64,000 bases of DNA from the NCBI RefSeq assembly GCF_009727055.1, contig NC_052356.1:1194780-1258779 (forward strand), in the 5' to 3' direction. The position numbers were made by a program, and so were the translations under genes. The notes below the pieces were generated by a model. That model worked only from the letters and a program-made list of their open reading frames with translations. It did no database searches and was not told where the DNA came from. Source of the stretch: Benincasa hispida. Lineage: Eukaryota; Streptophyta; Magnoliopsida; Cucurbitales; Cucurbitaceae. Positions 46,640 to 59,378 of this stretch are shown piece after piece. Every line of letters starts with the position of its first letter. Positions within the stretch are counted from its first letter, which is position 1.

Positions 46640-49600
46640 AAAGAAATTGCTTTAAAGAAGGAGAGTTCCTGGCTTTTGGGGACCTGGTGGTTGGAGTGGA
46701 ATATGGTTGAGTGGTTTTAGAACCAAATCTAAATTTTGTGGTTATTATGAATCTGTTTTTATAGTGCTTTAGAATATATTCAAATTATTATGCATGTTGG
46801 TTTGTTTATATATATATATATATATTCAAAACCAGAAAACACAGCCATAAATGGTCAATTTTAAGTGCAAAGGTCAAATTAGTGTAAACGCGTGAGAATT
46901 TTCTACCATCTGTCAAAATCCAGATAAGAAGGGTTACTAAATATTGAGAAAAATGGGATAATATTCGGAGGATAATTGAATCTATTCTCAACCATGCATG
47001 GTAATGGGAGTTTTTTTGGACTCTTCGTATTATATCTATGAGATTTTCTTTTTTGAATTAGTCATATTTTGTTTGGTCATTTTTTGGTTAAATTACAACG
47101 TTTAGTCTCTTAAAAAATATGTAACTGGCTGCATGGTGGAAAATTTTCGATCAAATCTCGAAATTTTGAGATTTTGATGGCCTTAAAATTTTGGTAGGGG
47201 AAAATTTTGTTTTCTGCCACTTCGTGGTAAGTACGAGATTTCTCTCGAAATTTCTATCAATCTCAAAAGTTTGAGAAAATTTTGATTTATTTTCTTTTAG
47301 AATTAACTATGTTAGTTGAGTTCGAGATTTTCATTTTTATGATTCTTATTACTTTATAATTTCTCACACCAATATCATTTCTAATAGAAGGATGAACTTT
47401 TTCAATGGGCTACTTTTTCTAATTTCGAACTTTTCTTAAATTTTAGCTTTATTTTTAATTCAAAACATTCATTTTTTTTTAAAGAAATTGAATTAAAAAA
47501 AACTATGAAATAGAACTTATATTTGGTTTTTAACATTCAAACTTTTTCTATTGAATTTTCATATCATTTTACCTTAATAGTGAATTGATTCGAGTTTTTT
47601 TCCCTATTCAAAACTTCTATTTTCACATTTTACCTCAATATATTTCTAAACTTTATATTATTTTATATTTATTTATTTTTTGAATTTATATTTTCGCATT
47701 GACATTTACATAACTATATAAATATGAATGTTGTCTTACTTTATAAAAATAATGATTAAAAATGGCTAATATAGTTTAATTGAGCCACAATAAACTAAAT
47801 ATAACAATTTTCATCAATTCCGTAGAGTTTCTCAAAATATTCATCATATCAATATTTTCATAAAATAGGACCTCGATATTTCCATCGATATAAATATTTC
47901 GAACTATGATGGGCTGTTTAGGGGATAAAGTGAATGAACATGAGAGTGAGAAAGGAATGTACAAGCTTTCTTTATACCCATGTCAAAGGGCATTAGATAC
48001 CACTCCAAAAGTAAGGATTGATAAAAGTGATTTTAACTTTTTCAAAATTAATCCCAACTATGCCCTCAGTTTCCTTCTCTCCTTTTTTTTTTCTCTCTCT
48101 CGATATATTTCTCCCTTTTTAAACCTCTTTGATATATTTATTTTATTTTAATTTTTTAAATATTTAAATTAAAATAATAATCATTTTCATCTAATAAAAA
48201 CATCACGTGAATATATTTTTAAAATTTATCAAACTTAATACTTATAAATACTTTTGTTTTTTTAGGAAAATCAACCATAAACTAATAGAAGTGACATTTC
48301 TAAATTTTATTAAAAATATATGGACTACAATGAAAAAGAACCCAAAATATAAGGATCAAAATGATATTTTAACCTAATTGTTATTATTATTATTTTTAAA
48401 AATTAATACATTTACTAGCTTTAGGACTGAAAATTGGAACTTATCTTTTTCTTTTAACTTTTAGGTCAAGAATATATGCCACTGCCAATTATGCTCATGC
48501 AAGTGTTTTTATTTTTGACAAAAATCAAAAGGTACCTCTAATTTTGCTATTTTTTTAGATTTTCCTATTTTGAATCTCTTTATTTTTTGAGTACGAGAAT
48601 ATATGTCTTGAATAATCAGTTATTTGATCTTTAAGAATGAATATATAGCATATTGTTTCAATTTTTTTTTTTTATTAAAGTAATTGAGTTTTATCTTTTA
48701 CTCCAATAATTTTTGCTCAACTATATTTAGCGTGTGCATGCTTAAAATGTAAGTTTATGACGTAAATAATCTGTTGCTACATTTTATTAAGAAATTTCCT
48801 AAATATTAATAAATATCCGTGATTTACAATCATGGATGTCAATAATTTGAGATATCTATTGACATTAATAATTTCAACTTTAACGTATACTATTTGACAT
48901 ATGCTCAAACATAAAATAAACATGAAAAGAAACTGAAACAATTTTTTTTTTGAAAGAAAAAAGAAATTGATACATGGAAAGTCCAATAGATGGACCAAAA
49001 TCACTCAAATTCTGGAGTGGTGTGTTAACGACCTAATCCAATCATCAACGTGATATGTGAGTGATAACATTGAAAATGTGCTATCTTCTTCTACTTAATT
49101 CAAGGTCGTTCCTTCATTTAATGTGTATATTGGTGATTTTACATATCTTGGACATCTAAGAGGTAAAACGGCACATTAGAAGCAAAATTGTGTCAAAATG
49201 GACCAAATCGGAGCTCAATTACATCAAGGGAGAAATGAGAGCTAAAATTACGAAATTTCTCTTAAGGGAGCACTGGGTGGTAGCACAGTGGCACCATGCT
49301 TGACACTTTTTCTCGAGAGCTCAAGATTTTGGAATGTGAAGCAACATTGTGGCGTTATGTACCTAGATAGAGAAGACGCATGTATGAAGTGCTGGTGTGA
49401 TGTACTTTGATAAGGGGGTTTTCTACCCTTAGTGTCGCAGCACTGCACCCTAGCATCACAATGGCACATGATTCTTTAAAAAAAAATTATGTCGTTTTGA
49501 ACCGGGAGCACACCATTTTTCCATTTCTACCTCTATCTTCTTCTCTCCATTGTAAATAATTCATTTTACTCAATTGAGATATCATCAAGATTATTTTCCT

Positions 49601-49869
49601 CGTATTTCATGATGATTAGAGGCTAAAAATAAGTGTCTAACTTGGGTTAGAGGTCTATTTCTACTTCTTTGTGAGCTTTTGAGATTTATAGATGAACTCT
49701 TCTATGTAATTTTCCGATTAAATGGCATTTCATCTTATGATCATCAACCTATTTCGTGTGGCTGACAAATTAGGCATGCTTAACTGATTAATTGCTTAAG
49801 ATTAATACTTAATACATAAACGTTAGAGACCTAATCGACAAGAAGCAAAGATTAAGTTAGGTTGTGAAG
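46640..49869. other. AT-rich intergenic region
   Basis: No gene recognised. It holds an (AT)n run at about 46806-46825 and a stretch of repeated CGAAATTT-type words at about 47140-47350, with related words near 47870-47900. A patch at 47990-48080 (AAAAGTGATTTTAAC type) resembles worn dicot MITEs. Around 49264-49460 are GCACTG/GTGTCGCAGCAC words like those in U3 of the Gypsy LTRs at 52067 and 57525. These are hints of decayed repeats only. Confidence 0.5.
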
Positions 49870-50110
49870 TTTATTACAGAAAGACTCGAAAACAAGAAGA
49901 ACATTCTTTTCCTCTATGTTTTCTTCCCAGGTAGCGAAAGAGAGGAGTTCTAGGGTACTGCTAAGGCCAAGGTCTGCCACACCACAACACCACTTCCGAA
50001 TTTAAGTTGTTGTTGTAAACAATTGCAACTAAGAGTCTGGAATTGTTGAGTTAAGTCTGGAGATTGTATAAATGTTATACTGTTTATAATAAAATAAGTT
50101 AAGTCAACAA
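49870..50110 (+). mobile_element. Possible Tekay/Del LTR remnant
   Basis: CCCAGGTAGCGAAAGAGAGG and the following TTGTTGTTGTAAACA resemble the same region of the solo LTR at 18469-20993 (CCCAGGTAGCAAAGCAGAG, then GTTGTAAACATG). No ends or target duplication found. Confidence 0.4.
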
Positions 50111-50196
50111 CTGTTGTTTATACTTAGCTTTAAGTTTAAAAAGCGAAACAGGTTTAGAAATTCTTTTTTCTTTTATTTTTTTTTCAAGAAAACATT

Positions 50197-50270
50197 AGGC
50201 CCATCTTTTTTCTTCATTCTCTAGCTTTGCTCTAAGGCAGAAAAGTTATTCCAAAGCCAAAGATGGGCCT
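50197..50270. repeat. 12-bp perfect inverted repeat
   Basis: AGGCCCATCTTT (50197-50208) and AAAGATGGGCCT (50259-50270) can pair across a 50-base loop. It lies just beyond the integrase of the - strand Gypsy element. Function unknown. Confidence 0.6.
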
Positions 50271-51038
50271 TTCGAGGTGACAGTGAAAATCCGAGAAGCA
50301 TAATCTGTTTCCAAGATTCTTAGGATATTGAAAAAATTTCCAGCCTAGTTATGTATGGGTTTTTCAAGAAAAGATTTTTAGAATGAGCATAAAATCATGA
50401 AATAATTTCTCTTTTTAAAGGCATAAAACTCAATGAGTGTATCATCGACTTTCATCGAAAGGAAACGAAAAATAGAGCGAACAAATCCATGCATTAAACA
50501 TCAAGCAATCAGTCATTCATTCATTCAGAGATCTCTATTCTTATTCACAACAACCAATAATTCAGAACCATTAAAACTCGAGTTCAGATGCTCAAGGGCT
50601 ATTTAGAGATACACATTAATTAAAGAATGAATGAATCTATCATTATCAACAAAAAAGAATTTTGTAATTTTATCTCAATCTATACCAAGTATTCAATTAA
50701 ACAAAAAATGGAGCATATATGTAAAATACAAATAGGCATGAACCGCACCCACTCACAACTTTAAAAACATACATTGTCCTTAATGTATTGCAAAGCCAAA
50801 AATCATGTACAAGGAAAAATAGAGGGAGAGAACAGAGAACTTCCTTGAATTTGGACGCATGCATAGATTAGAGTATGCTGATTTTCAAACAAAGACCAGT
50901 TTCAAAATTCTTTCAGTTATGTTTTTTTTTTCAACTAATGAAAGGACAAAAATAAGAAAGGGAAAAAACTGAAAATAAAATAAAGGAAAAGAAAGGTGAT
51001 AAATTTTTCACCTGGGTACCTTCAGGAAGTGCAAATTT

Positions 51039-52058
51039 TTATCGCCGTTTACTCCACATTGGGTGAGGATAGACTGAATTGTATGAGGGTGAAGCCAAAA
51101 CCAAGCCCAAGTGAGCAAGGTCCACTTCCCCTTCATTGAAGAATTTGAGACGATGCCCATTTACCTTAAATTCCTTTCTTGTGTCTAAACTTCTTATCTC
51201 CATTGCACCATAGGGAAAAACATTAATAACTTCAAACGGTCCAAGGCACTTAGATTTAAGCTTACCTAGCATGACCTGGAGGTGTGAATTGAATAGTAGA
51301 ACCTTTGGACCAACCCTAAAGTCCTTCCTTACGAGACCCTTATCATGAATGAGTTTTGTTTTCTCCTTGTAGGTCCTAGAGTTCTCATAGGCTTCAGATC
51401 TCAATTCTTCTAATTCTTGAAGTTCAAGGAGTCTTTCTTCATCGGCTTGAGCTAAGTTCATATTACACTGTTTGACCGCTCAGTATGCCTGTGTTTGATC
51501 TTGACTGGTAGGTTACACACCTTGCCATAGACTAGTTTTGTAAGTTGTCCTATATGCCCATAGAGCATTGTCAAGACACGTGCTCCAATCCTTCATTTTG
51601 AGGTTGACTGTCTTTTCCAAAATACTCTTTACCTCTCTATTGAATGTCTCGACTTGACCATTAGTTTGAGGATGGTAGGGAGTGGCCACACGATGGTGAA
51701 CTCCATACTTCCTAAAAAATGCTTCAATGGTCTGGTTATAAAAATGGGAACCTTGATCACTGATAATAACATGTAGAATGCCAAACCTACAAAAGATGTT
51801 TGCCTTGAGAAAACTTAAAACAACATCAGAATTGTTAATCTGAGTGGAGATAGCCTCAACCCACTTTGATACATAATCAACTGCTAACAAGATGTATAGA
51901 TATCCAAAAGAAAAGGGAAAAGGTCCCATAATATCCATTCCCCAAACATTGAAAACCTCACAAATAAGAATCGAATTCAAAGGCATTTCATTCTTCCTAG
52001 AAAGTGACCCCGACCTTTGACATTTCTCACAAGATTTACATTACACGTAATGTTTGGA
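51039..52058 (-). pseudogene. Gypsy element E: integrase
   Basis: On the - strand the zinc-finger end [12 protein letters not shown] (about 52030) leads into the core domain with [27 protein letters not shown] and [10 protein letters not shown] (51513-51986). After a stop follows the C-terminal part with LVRKDFRVGPKVLLF, GKLKSKCLGPF and VNGHRLKFF (51039-51461). The catalytic D, D and E positions are visible. The frame is broken by stops between the two parts and upstream of the zinc finger. RT and RNase H, expected upstream, are missing. Confidence 0.88.
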
Positions 52059-53040
52059 TGGAGAATTGATGTCATTAATTCGACGCCAAACCAAAACAAA
52101 AGAAATTTGTAAATACCGAACTACTCCTATCACTACTCAAACGTAGCAACAGTGGTAAGTCCAGTCGATCCATAGAGAAGTGCGATTGGTTTCGTTGAGT
52201 TAATTTTTTAATTAGAGTGATAAATGGGGGGTTTGTGTGTGGAAGAGATAAACATGTATGAAATTAAAATAAAAGGGTAAATGCAATCTAGGGTAGGAGT
52301 CCATGTAATTCCTAGAGCAAGAGAGAGTTCCTATATAATTTCTTTCATTAGGCACCAATTAATTACGCGGAATCTATCAATCCTTCAACCTATTAGAAAT
52401 TCTAAAAGTCCAATTAGCCAATTTTGATTAAAAATCCAAACCAGCACTAATTTAGTTTAAATCTTTTCCTTCTTAGCGACATACAAGTTAAAACTGAAAA
52501 GTATTAAGAAAGGATTCAATTGTTGAGACATTCTACAAGCCAGAAAGCCATATCTTGTAGCATGATTTATTTGGAAAGATTATACTAGGACATACATGAG
52601 TTTGGCCAGAAAAAGTCTAGGCCCTAAACATGCGATTCTAATACGTGAAACTAAATCAATCAATGATGCATAGGTTAGAATGATTGTGCAAACAAGAATT
52701 TCAATAAATTAATTTGTCAGAAGAATTTATCAAAACTATATTAATATTAAAACAAATCTAACAAAAGATTTCACAAGAATGCAGTTAAATTAATTAAGAA
52801 ACCTTTAAGAAATTAAACACAGGGATCTTGCTTAATGAAACTAGATAGAGATTACCTCTCAATTCATAGACAAATCTGAGATACACGTCCGTTCCATTGA
52901 TTACAACCCAAAATAAAAAGCGAAACTAACCTAAAGATACTGAAAAATTGAAGGGAATGGATGAAGGAACGAGTTTTACTACGGCTTCCATCAATTTGGC
53001 CTCCCAAATTCGGCATATTTTGACTTAAGGCTGAAGAGAA

Positions 53041-53048
53041 TATTTATA
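53041..53048 (-). promoter_or_regulatory. TATA box of a - strand Gypsy LTR
   Basis: TATAAATA on the - strand within CTTCTATAAATATTC. Confidence 0.5.
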
Positions 53049-53418
53049 GAAGTTGAGGTAGCATTGCACGCGCACTAATCATGTCCGTCTGTCAAAGTTC
53101 GCAGCATCGCGACGCTGTAAAGCAATGTTGCAACGCTGTGCTTTTGTCTTCAAGTGTCGAGGTCGAGTGTCGCACGACGTTACAACGGTGGCGATGCTGA
53201 TCTTTCGGAGCGTTGTGACACTGTGGGCAGCGTTGCAACGCTCCTCTGTACTTCGAGCTGCTGCCTTCAAGCATTGCACGAGAGTCAGGTTAGGCAATTT
53301 CGAGCATTGTGACGCTCCAGTAGGGGCATTTTGGCCCTTTTGAATCCTTTGAAGCTCTGATGCTCAAATCAAGTCCAAATTGCTTTAAATTAACCCTGAT
53401 CAGCTTCAAATCACCAAT

Positions 53419-55037
53419 TGTTCTTCAAATTAACCCTAGATTGAGTTGTGTGACTCAAAACAAGCTTGAATCAAGGGATGAAGGAGAAATGCTCACTATA
53501 AAAATCTTGTTGAAGAACTCTTTATTCAACCCGGATTTTCTCTAAAATTCTCTATAGATTGCATTCCCGATTTTCACTTCAATCTCTTCATTATATTGTA
53601 GGTCAACATGCAAAGGAGAGACTTGCATGAGTTGCAACTCATGCTTCGAGAAGACAAGGCCAAGAGAATGCTTCTTGTGTGAGCAAGTGAAGAAATGGAT
53701 AATGGAAAATCAATATTTTCCATTTTAGTGTTTTTTTTTTCTAATTTTCAAATTTATCTCAAAAATTTAAATTTGATTTTATAAAATCTATTTTTATTCT
53801 AAAAATGAAAATTTTAATTAATTTCATAAATTAATTATTAAATAAAATTTAATTAATTTAATATCTAATATTAAATTAATTTTAACACATATTCATCTTT
53901 ATATATTTAAATCATATTTAAATTTATAAATTCTCATAGTTCATTTAATTCTCAAATTAAACATGTAATTATATCGCATATAATTACTAATTCCCTTAAT
54001 TCTAATTTGACCGTTTCAAATTAACTTATCACGCTATTCTAGAGCTAGTCCGTTACGAGCTAGTAGGAGGACCTGCGGACCTATAGATCATGGGCACCAA
54101 CGATTCGAGATTAATTGGCTGAACTCATTAGATCAAATTAATTCCCATTCGTTAACTAATGGGTCACTCCATAGTTGCATTCCCCTCATTGTAGATATAT
54201 TATGTCCACAGATTTAACCATAATCAACAAGTCGCCCCTTCACAGGTTGTTCGTAATAACGGCTGGGTCAAATATCTATTTTACCCCCGAGATTACGTCT
54301 TATTCTTCAAGTCTCTACTGATCCTCTAATGAACAATTGCTTTATGATCCGATCACTAAACCAAACTCTCTTAGCCAAGTGAGAAGGTGGGGTCCCTTGT
54401 TCAAGACCTGGATTCAGTACTTGAGAAAACAACCTCTCTCCTATCCCTAAATTGGGTAGGCGTGAACTTCGTCTTATAACCTATATCCCCAGCTATCTAT
54501 CCGGTCTTACCCCTAAAATGAGAGTCTTATTGAGCCGGCGCTGTTGAGCCAATCTTCACCTATGCAAATCTCAGGATTAAAATCGAGTTACCTAGGTCAT
54601 CTAAGTGAAATAGTCAGCCTTATACAATAAACAATGTTATAAAGTAAGAGTGACTTATTTCTAGGTCCTGATCTTATGCAAACTCATTGCATAGGATGCC
54701 CCCACTCCTCATGTCATAACATGTACGAATTAGGATCACTTCGTATGTAGCACTTTACAACTCTTTGTAACAACTACAGAGTAGGTCGCATCCAATGGTG
54801 TTACCAGAATAAGGTGCCCAACCTTATTCATGTACCATAGATCATTTTGACTATTTACTCGAATCTAATCCACTCTTATGTCTCCACATAAAGTTCAAGT
54901 ACTCATACAATAGTCATGGGTCTTAGTTTATTGGATTTAGACTTTCATACAATTTATTAAATCAATAATAAGTATATTGATTATAGAAAATGTTTATCAT
55001 TTTACAAACTGCGAGTTTTAGGACATAAAACCTAACA
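53419..55037 (-). mobile_element. Copia solo LTR
   Basis: 1,619 bp. On the - strand it starts TGTTAGGTTTTATGTCC and follows the same order of segments as the Copia LTRs at 5705 and 29887. It is flanked by a perfect duplication CCAAT (53414-53418 and 55038-55042). No internal region. Confidence 0.9.
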
Positions 55038-55079
55038 CCAATTAATAGAGGTTCCTTGTGGATCAACCTCTTACTTCCA

Positions 55080-56110
55080 CTATAAATACTGGTTAGTCTT
55101 AGTTGTTGCGTGAGTACTATAAATTTCATTTGTCTTGGTATAAGTTTGAATTAATGACATCGAATTTGTCTCGAACAATTCCTTTGAGATTATTATAGGA
55201 AAGGTGTTCCCCTCGCCTAGGTATACGTACTTGAGATGATTAGGGAGAGCCTTAAACTCAATCCTTTGTACTTGCGAATTACCAAGATCAATGTTAGAAG
55301 AAGAATTATCATTTTTGCAAATATTAATAGAAGAAAGAGATAAATCATGTGAAGAACCATTTGAATCCAAATCAATATAGGGGGCCACCAACTCATCAGA
55401 ATTACCCTCATCAGACAAAACAATCTCATCCATAAAATCATGGGTCTCAATCAAGCATAAAGAAAAATATTCTTTCGATAACTTCATGACATCATACATA
55501 TTAAACGAGACTATTTTCCCATCAAATTCTACAGAGAGACATCCTTTATCTACATCTATTTTTGTTATAGTAGTTTTCATAAAGGGTCTTCCTAATAATA
55601 TGGTAGAAAAAGAAGGTGTACTAATCTTGTCCATTATTAGAATATTAAAGCAATGGGAAAAATTAAGTTTTTTACTTGAAGCAGAACATCCTCAACTAAT
55701 CCTAGAGGTTGAATATAAGATCTATCGGCCAACTGACTACAAACAAAAGTTTTTTTGCAAATCGTTTAGTTTAAGATCATCGTATACATGGTATGGCATA
55801 ACATTGAATTCTTCTAAATCAAGCATGGCATGCCAAATTACTCTTTCACCAATAACACAGGGTAAAGTAGATATACCTAGGTCACGAAATTTCTCGGGCA
55901 TATTGCTTTTAAGTAAGGCCAAGACATTTTTGCTTACCACCACTCATTCCTTGTCCTTATCTATTCTCTTCTTTGTAAAAAGTTCCTAAATAGATTTAGC
56001 TTACCCTGGGATTTGTTGAATTGCATTAAGAAGAGGGATATTGATCTGAACCTTCTGAACACTATAAGAGTTCTTCATCCTTGCTTTCCTGCTTCAGTTT
56101 TACCAATCTA
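55080..56110 (-). pseudogene. Gypsy element E: protease region
   Basis: From 56110 down on the - strand the blocks are PFPTRLVKLKQES, VVVSKNVLALLKSNMPEKFRDLG, TLPCVIGERVIWHAMLDLEEFNVMPYHVYDDL and TILLGRPFMKT with DVDKGCLSVEFDGK. The aspartic-protease active site, normally DLGAS in this family, reads DLEEF, so the enzyme would be dead. The tail HLKYVYLGEGNTFPIIIS normally leads into RT, but here it runs out at a stop at 55080. Confidence 0.85.
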
Positions 56111-56479
56111 GTAGGGAAGGGAGCCTTAGGTACATAAGGTTCAAATGTAGACAAAGAAGATGTATTTACCTTAGGTGTCAGTGGTGGTGCTTCTGGTTTT
56201 GCTTCACTGTGCTCGTCTTGTATTATTTCTTCCTGAAACTTAACAGAGGAGAAACAGGCTGTGTCAAATCAATTGAGGAGGTGGGTGGAGATGGGAGCTT
56301 CTTCGCACTCTTTAATGTGCTGGCACTCATGTTGGCATGGTCTGGTTGAGTAGGTAATTTTTTCGAAGCCTTGCCCTCAAACGGCTCACTGTTGCTAGTT
56401 GGATAAACTGAGTACCCAAGTTTGCAAACCCCGTCCTCGTCTCATGTTGTAAATACTTGGTTTCATGTAATAGTTGGAT

Positions 56480-57250
56480 AGAGTCCTTTTGCGACTGATG
56501 GATATCCTATTGAAATTTCATAGAATGGTCAGCTAAAGATTTATCGATATCCTCTAATGACATACTTGAGAAAGATGATGAGGGTTGGTTGTGAGGCCTT
56601 GAATCATGGTGCCATTGTCCTCCCCATTTGAAGTTAGGATGGTTCTGCCATCTAGGATTGGAAGTAGGGGCATGAGGGTCATATTTTCTCTGGAAATCTC
56701 CTGCCGCCGAATCTATAACACTCATGTCATTAAAGAGAAAACCACTATAAAAATACTGGATTAGTAACTGGTCAGAAATTTGATGATGAGGAAAACTAGC
56801 ATATAATCAGTTATATCTCTCCCAATACTTTGACAAGGTCACCCTAAAATTCTGTTTTATCTCGTAAATTTCTTTTCTAATGGTATTAGCCTTAGAGGCT
56901 AGGAAATTTTTGTTTTCAAGAAATCTCTTTTTGAGGTCATTCTAAGTCGTTAAAGACCTGGGGGCAAGTAATACGACCAATCTTTGGCCGCGTCCTTTAA
57001 TGAAAAAGGAAAGGACCTAAGATTTAATTGTTCCTCGATCACCCCATGGGGTCTTATACCGTCGCACACCATGTGGAAATCCTTTATGTGTTTATGTGGA
57101 TTCTCTACTAGAATTCCCTTGAAGACAAGTTAAAGGTTGTTCAGACTAGGCTTGAGCTCAAAGGGTACGATGGTCTCCAGAAAATCGATGCATAGAGGTT
57201 GTTAAGCCATGTCTGACTCAGCCAACTCCCTAAGAGTTTTCTCTTGAACT
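56480..57250 (-). pseudogene. Gypsy element E: gag (Retrotrans_gag)
   Basis: On the - strand: HIKDFHMVCDGIRPHGVIEE, FPFSLKDAAKDW, LPPG, RFLENKNFLASKANTIRKEI, YWERYN and HHQISDQLLIQYFYSGF. Then a linker with NPRWQNHPNFKWGG and SFSSMSLEDIDKSLADHSMKFQ. These are hallmark Gag blocks of plant Gypsy elements. Several stops and frameshifts break it. Confidence 0.85.
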
Positions 57251-57503
57251 TCACCCATGATAGCTTCTTCATTTTCTTCTATTTGATCATCTGAAGCTTG
57301 GTGATTTTCTTCACGTGGTCTTTCTCATCTCTTCTTCCTTCGGATTTGCCTTTCCTTTTGAGTGATCTCTGCAAAAAATTAAGCTCTAGACTTCTAGAGG
57401 AGCGGGTTATACACCAAAGGAAGAATAATTACATACAATTTCTTTTTCGTTTTTAGAAATTTTATTTAGAATACAAGAATTGCCTAAAACTAGTTGACAA
57501 GTT

Positions 57504-57521
57504 TCAACGGCAACGATGCCA
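57504..57521 (-). other. Element E primer-binding site (tRNA-Asp type)
   Basis: TGGCATCGTTGCCGTTGA on the - strand, three bases from the LTR end; about three to four mismatches to the tRNA-Asp 3' complement. Confidence 0.65.
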
Positions 57522-57524
57522 ATT

Positions 57525-59378
57525 TGTTAGCCAAATTAAATTGTTGTCGTCTACAACTTCTAACTAAGCAAATAATGTGTGTTCACCAAGCCTATAACCT
57601 ATACTATAAAGGGCAGTACAAACAATATGTATGGGGTCGAGTCCTCAAGGAAACTACGAACTAGCAAGGCCAATTGAAGAATTCGATGCAATAGGATTTT
57701 TTTTTTTTTTTTTTGTGAAAGAGGCAAATTAAAAGATAACATGCAAAAGATGTAAATTGGAGACAAAAATAGAGCGCAAAATTGGTTTGAAGTTCTCAAT
57801 AAAAAGGTTCTTGGGAATAGTTCATTAGATTTTAATTCTACCATTGGATACAAAAAATAATGAAAAATCATGAACTCCATAACCTATTAGGAAAACCTAA
57901 TAGCCCAATTAGTCAATTAAGATTCTTAATCCAATTGACCTAAACTAGTCATAAACACTTCATTCTAAACGAAATTCATGTTTAATCCTAATTTGCATAA
58001 AGAATAGGGGTTCTTTGTTGTGACACTGTATGAATTGGAAAGTCTAAATTCATAGCATGATTCAATTGGGTGAAATTAAATTAGGACATATAAGTGTAAG
58101 TTCAGAAAAAGTCTTAACTCATATAAGGACTCCTAATTTTCACAACCTATTCTACAATTATGCAAAGATGCCATGTAATTTTGCATACAAGAATCCAATA
58201 AACTCGAGTTGTCAATTCATGATTTATCAAATTTCGTTCAAGAAAATCTCAAATTACACCCAAGAATTCATAGAGTTTAACATGAATAAATCAACATCCT
58301 CAAGAATTGAGCTAAATTACTATTCCCAAGATAGAAAGGTTACCTAACCTTGCATTGTCTTGAATCTTCCCAAGATAGAAAGGTTACCTAACCTTGCATT
58401 GTCTTGAATCAACACACAATGATCAAGAAATTGAAAGAACTAATGAAAAGAATTAAGGGATAGAAGAAAGAATGGTGAGAAACTGATGAAAGGTTCTCAA
58501 AATCGCTCTCAATTGCGGCTTCAATTCGTCACCCTTTCTGCAGGAACTGGAATTTTCTTTTTATATCATGATTGCGGCATTGCAATGCTCTGAAGAGCGT
58601 TGTGATGCCCTTGTCGAAACTCAGGCCTCAAGCATCAAGGTGGAGGCATGGCGCTGGCGTGACGTCGTGCAAGCTAATGTTGACTGCCTATTAATACTCA
58701 TAGCGTTGCGACGCCCTGGTTAGCATTGCGACATTGTCGTGTACATGATGCTACTACCTTATAGCATCACCTGGGAGTGTTGCAGGGGCGTTACAACACT
58801 GCTTACATGCACGAAAGAGGTGCGTACTTCCTTTCAGCATCACGTGAGGGTCAAGGGAGAATTTTTCTAACTTCTTCCAACTTGATGCATCCAACTCCCA
58901 ATTTGCTCCTTTTGGCTTGTTTTGTTTATGAATGAACTCTTTGCTCCTCGAGATCAACTTACCTATAAAATAGACATTTTATGCATAAGAAATACTCAAT
59001 TATAGTTGAGTTAAGGATAGAATATTAGCTCTTTTTAAGAGCTAACAATGGCATTGCGACGCACGCGCTTGACACCCTTTGTTAGAATTTGGAGCGCCAC
59101 GGTGATGCCACACTTTGCAACTTGTGGAATTAGCATCGAGGATGGCACTAGTGGCGTCATTGCGCTAGACTCTTTGGGACAATTTTTCTTTTTCCTCTTA
59201 TGTTTGACCTAGTTTCTTCATTAGGGGTTTGAATTGGTTTATTTTAGCTCCATTCGCTCCCTAATGCTCAATTCTACCTTTTGGATGCCAATATTTATAA
59301 AATAGAAAATTAAATACATTAAATAGCATAACGATCCCCAATTAAACTGAGCAAAGTAGCACTTTTTGGTTACTAACA
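57525..59378 (-). mobile_element. Gypsy element E: 5' LTR
   Basis: 1,854 bp bounded by TGTTAG and CTAACA, next to the primer site and gag on its lower-coordinate side as expected for a - strand element. U3 carries GCGTTGCGACGCC-type words (58570-59160) and a - strand TATA-like GATATAAAAAG near 58556. No matching 3' LTR was found below the integrase, so the element is incomplete at its 3' end. Confidence 0.75.
58323..58410 (+). repeat. 44-bp perfect tandem duplication
   Basis: Positions 58323-58366 and 58367-58410 are identical. It lies inside the element E LTR. Confidence 0.9.

Larger units (their letters stand above)
52067..55048 (-). mobile_element. Related Gypsy LTR inserted in element E, itself split
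   Basis: Sequence from TGTCATTAATTCG to about 55048 has the layout of the LTR at 57525. A primer/U5-like stretch is followed by a - strand TATA box (TATAAATA, 53041-53048), then a U3 with many GCGTTGCAACGCT-type words (53090-53310). The start TGTCATTAATT is nearly inverted at the end (AATTAATAGA). A Copia solo LTR occupies 53419-55037. The outer ends and target duplication are not certain. Confidence 0.45.

Noticed and set aside
47140..47900. A transposon bounded by CGAAATTT-type repeats
   Set aside because: The words recur near both ends but I could not define terminal repeats or a target duplication.
55486..55989. A 167-residue + strand ORF
   Set aside because: Antisense of the Gypsy protease on the - strand; no similarity of its own.
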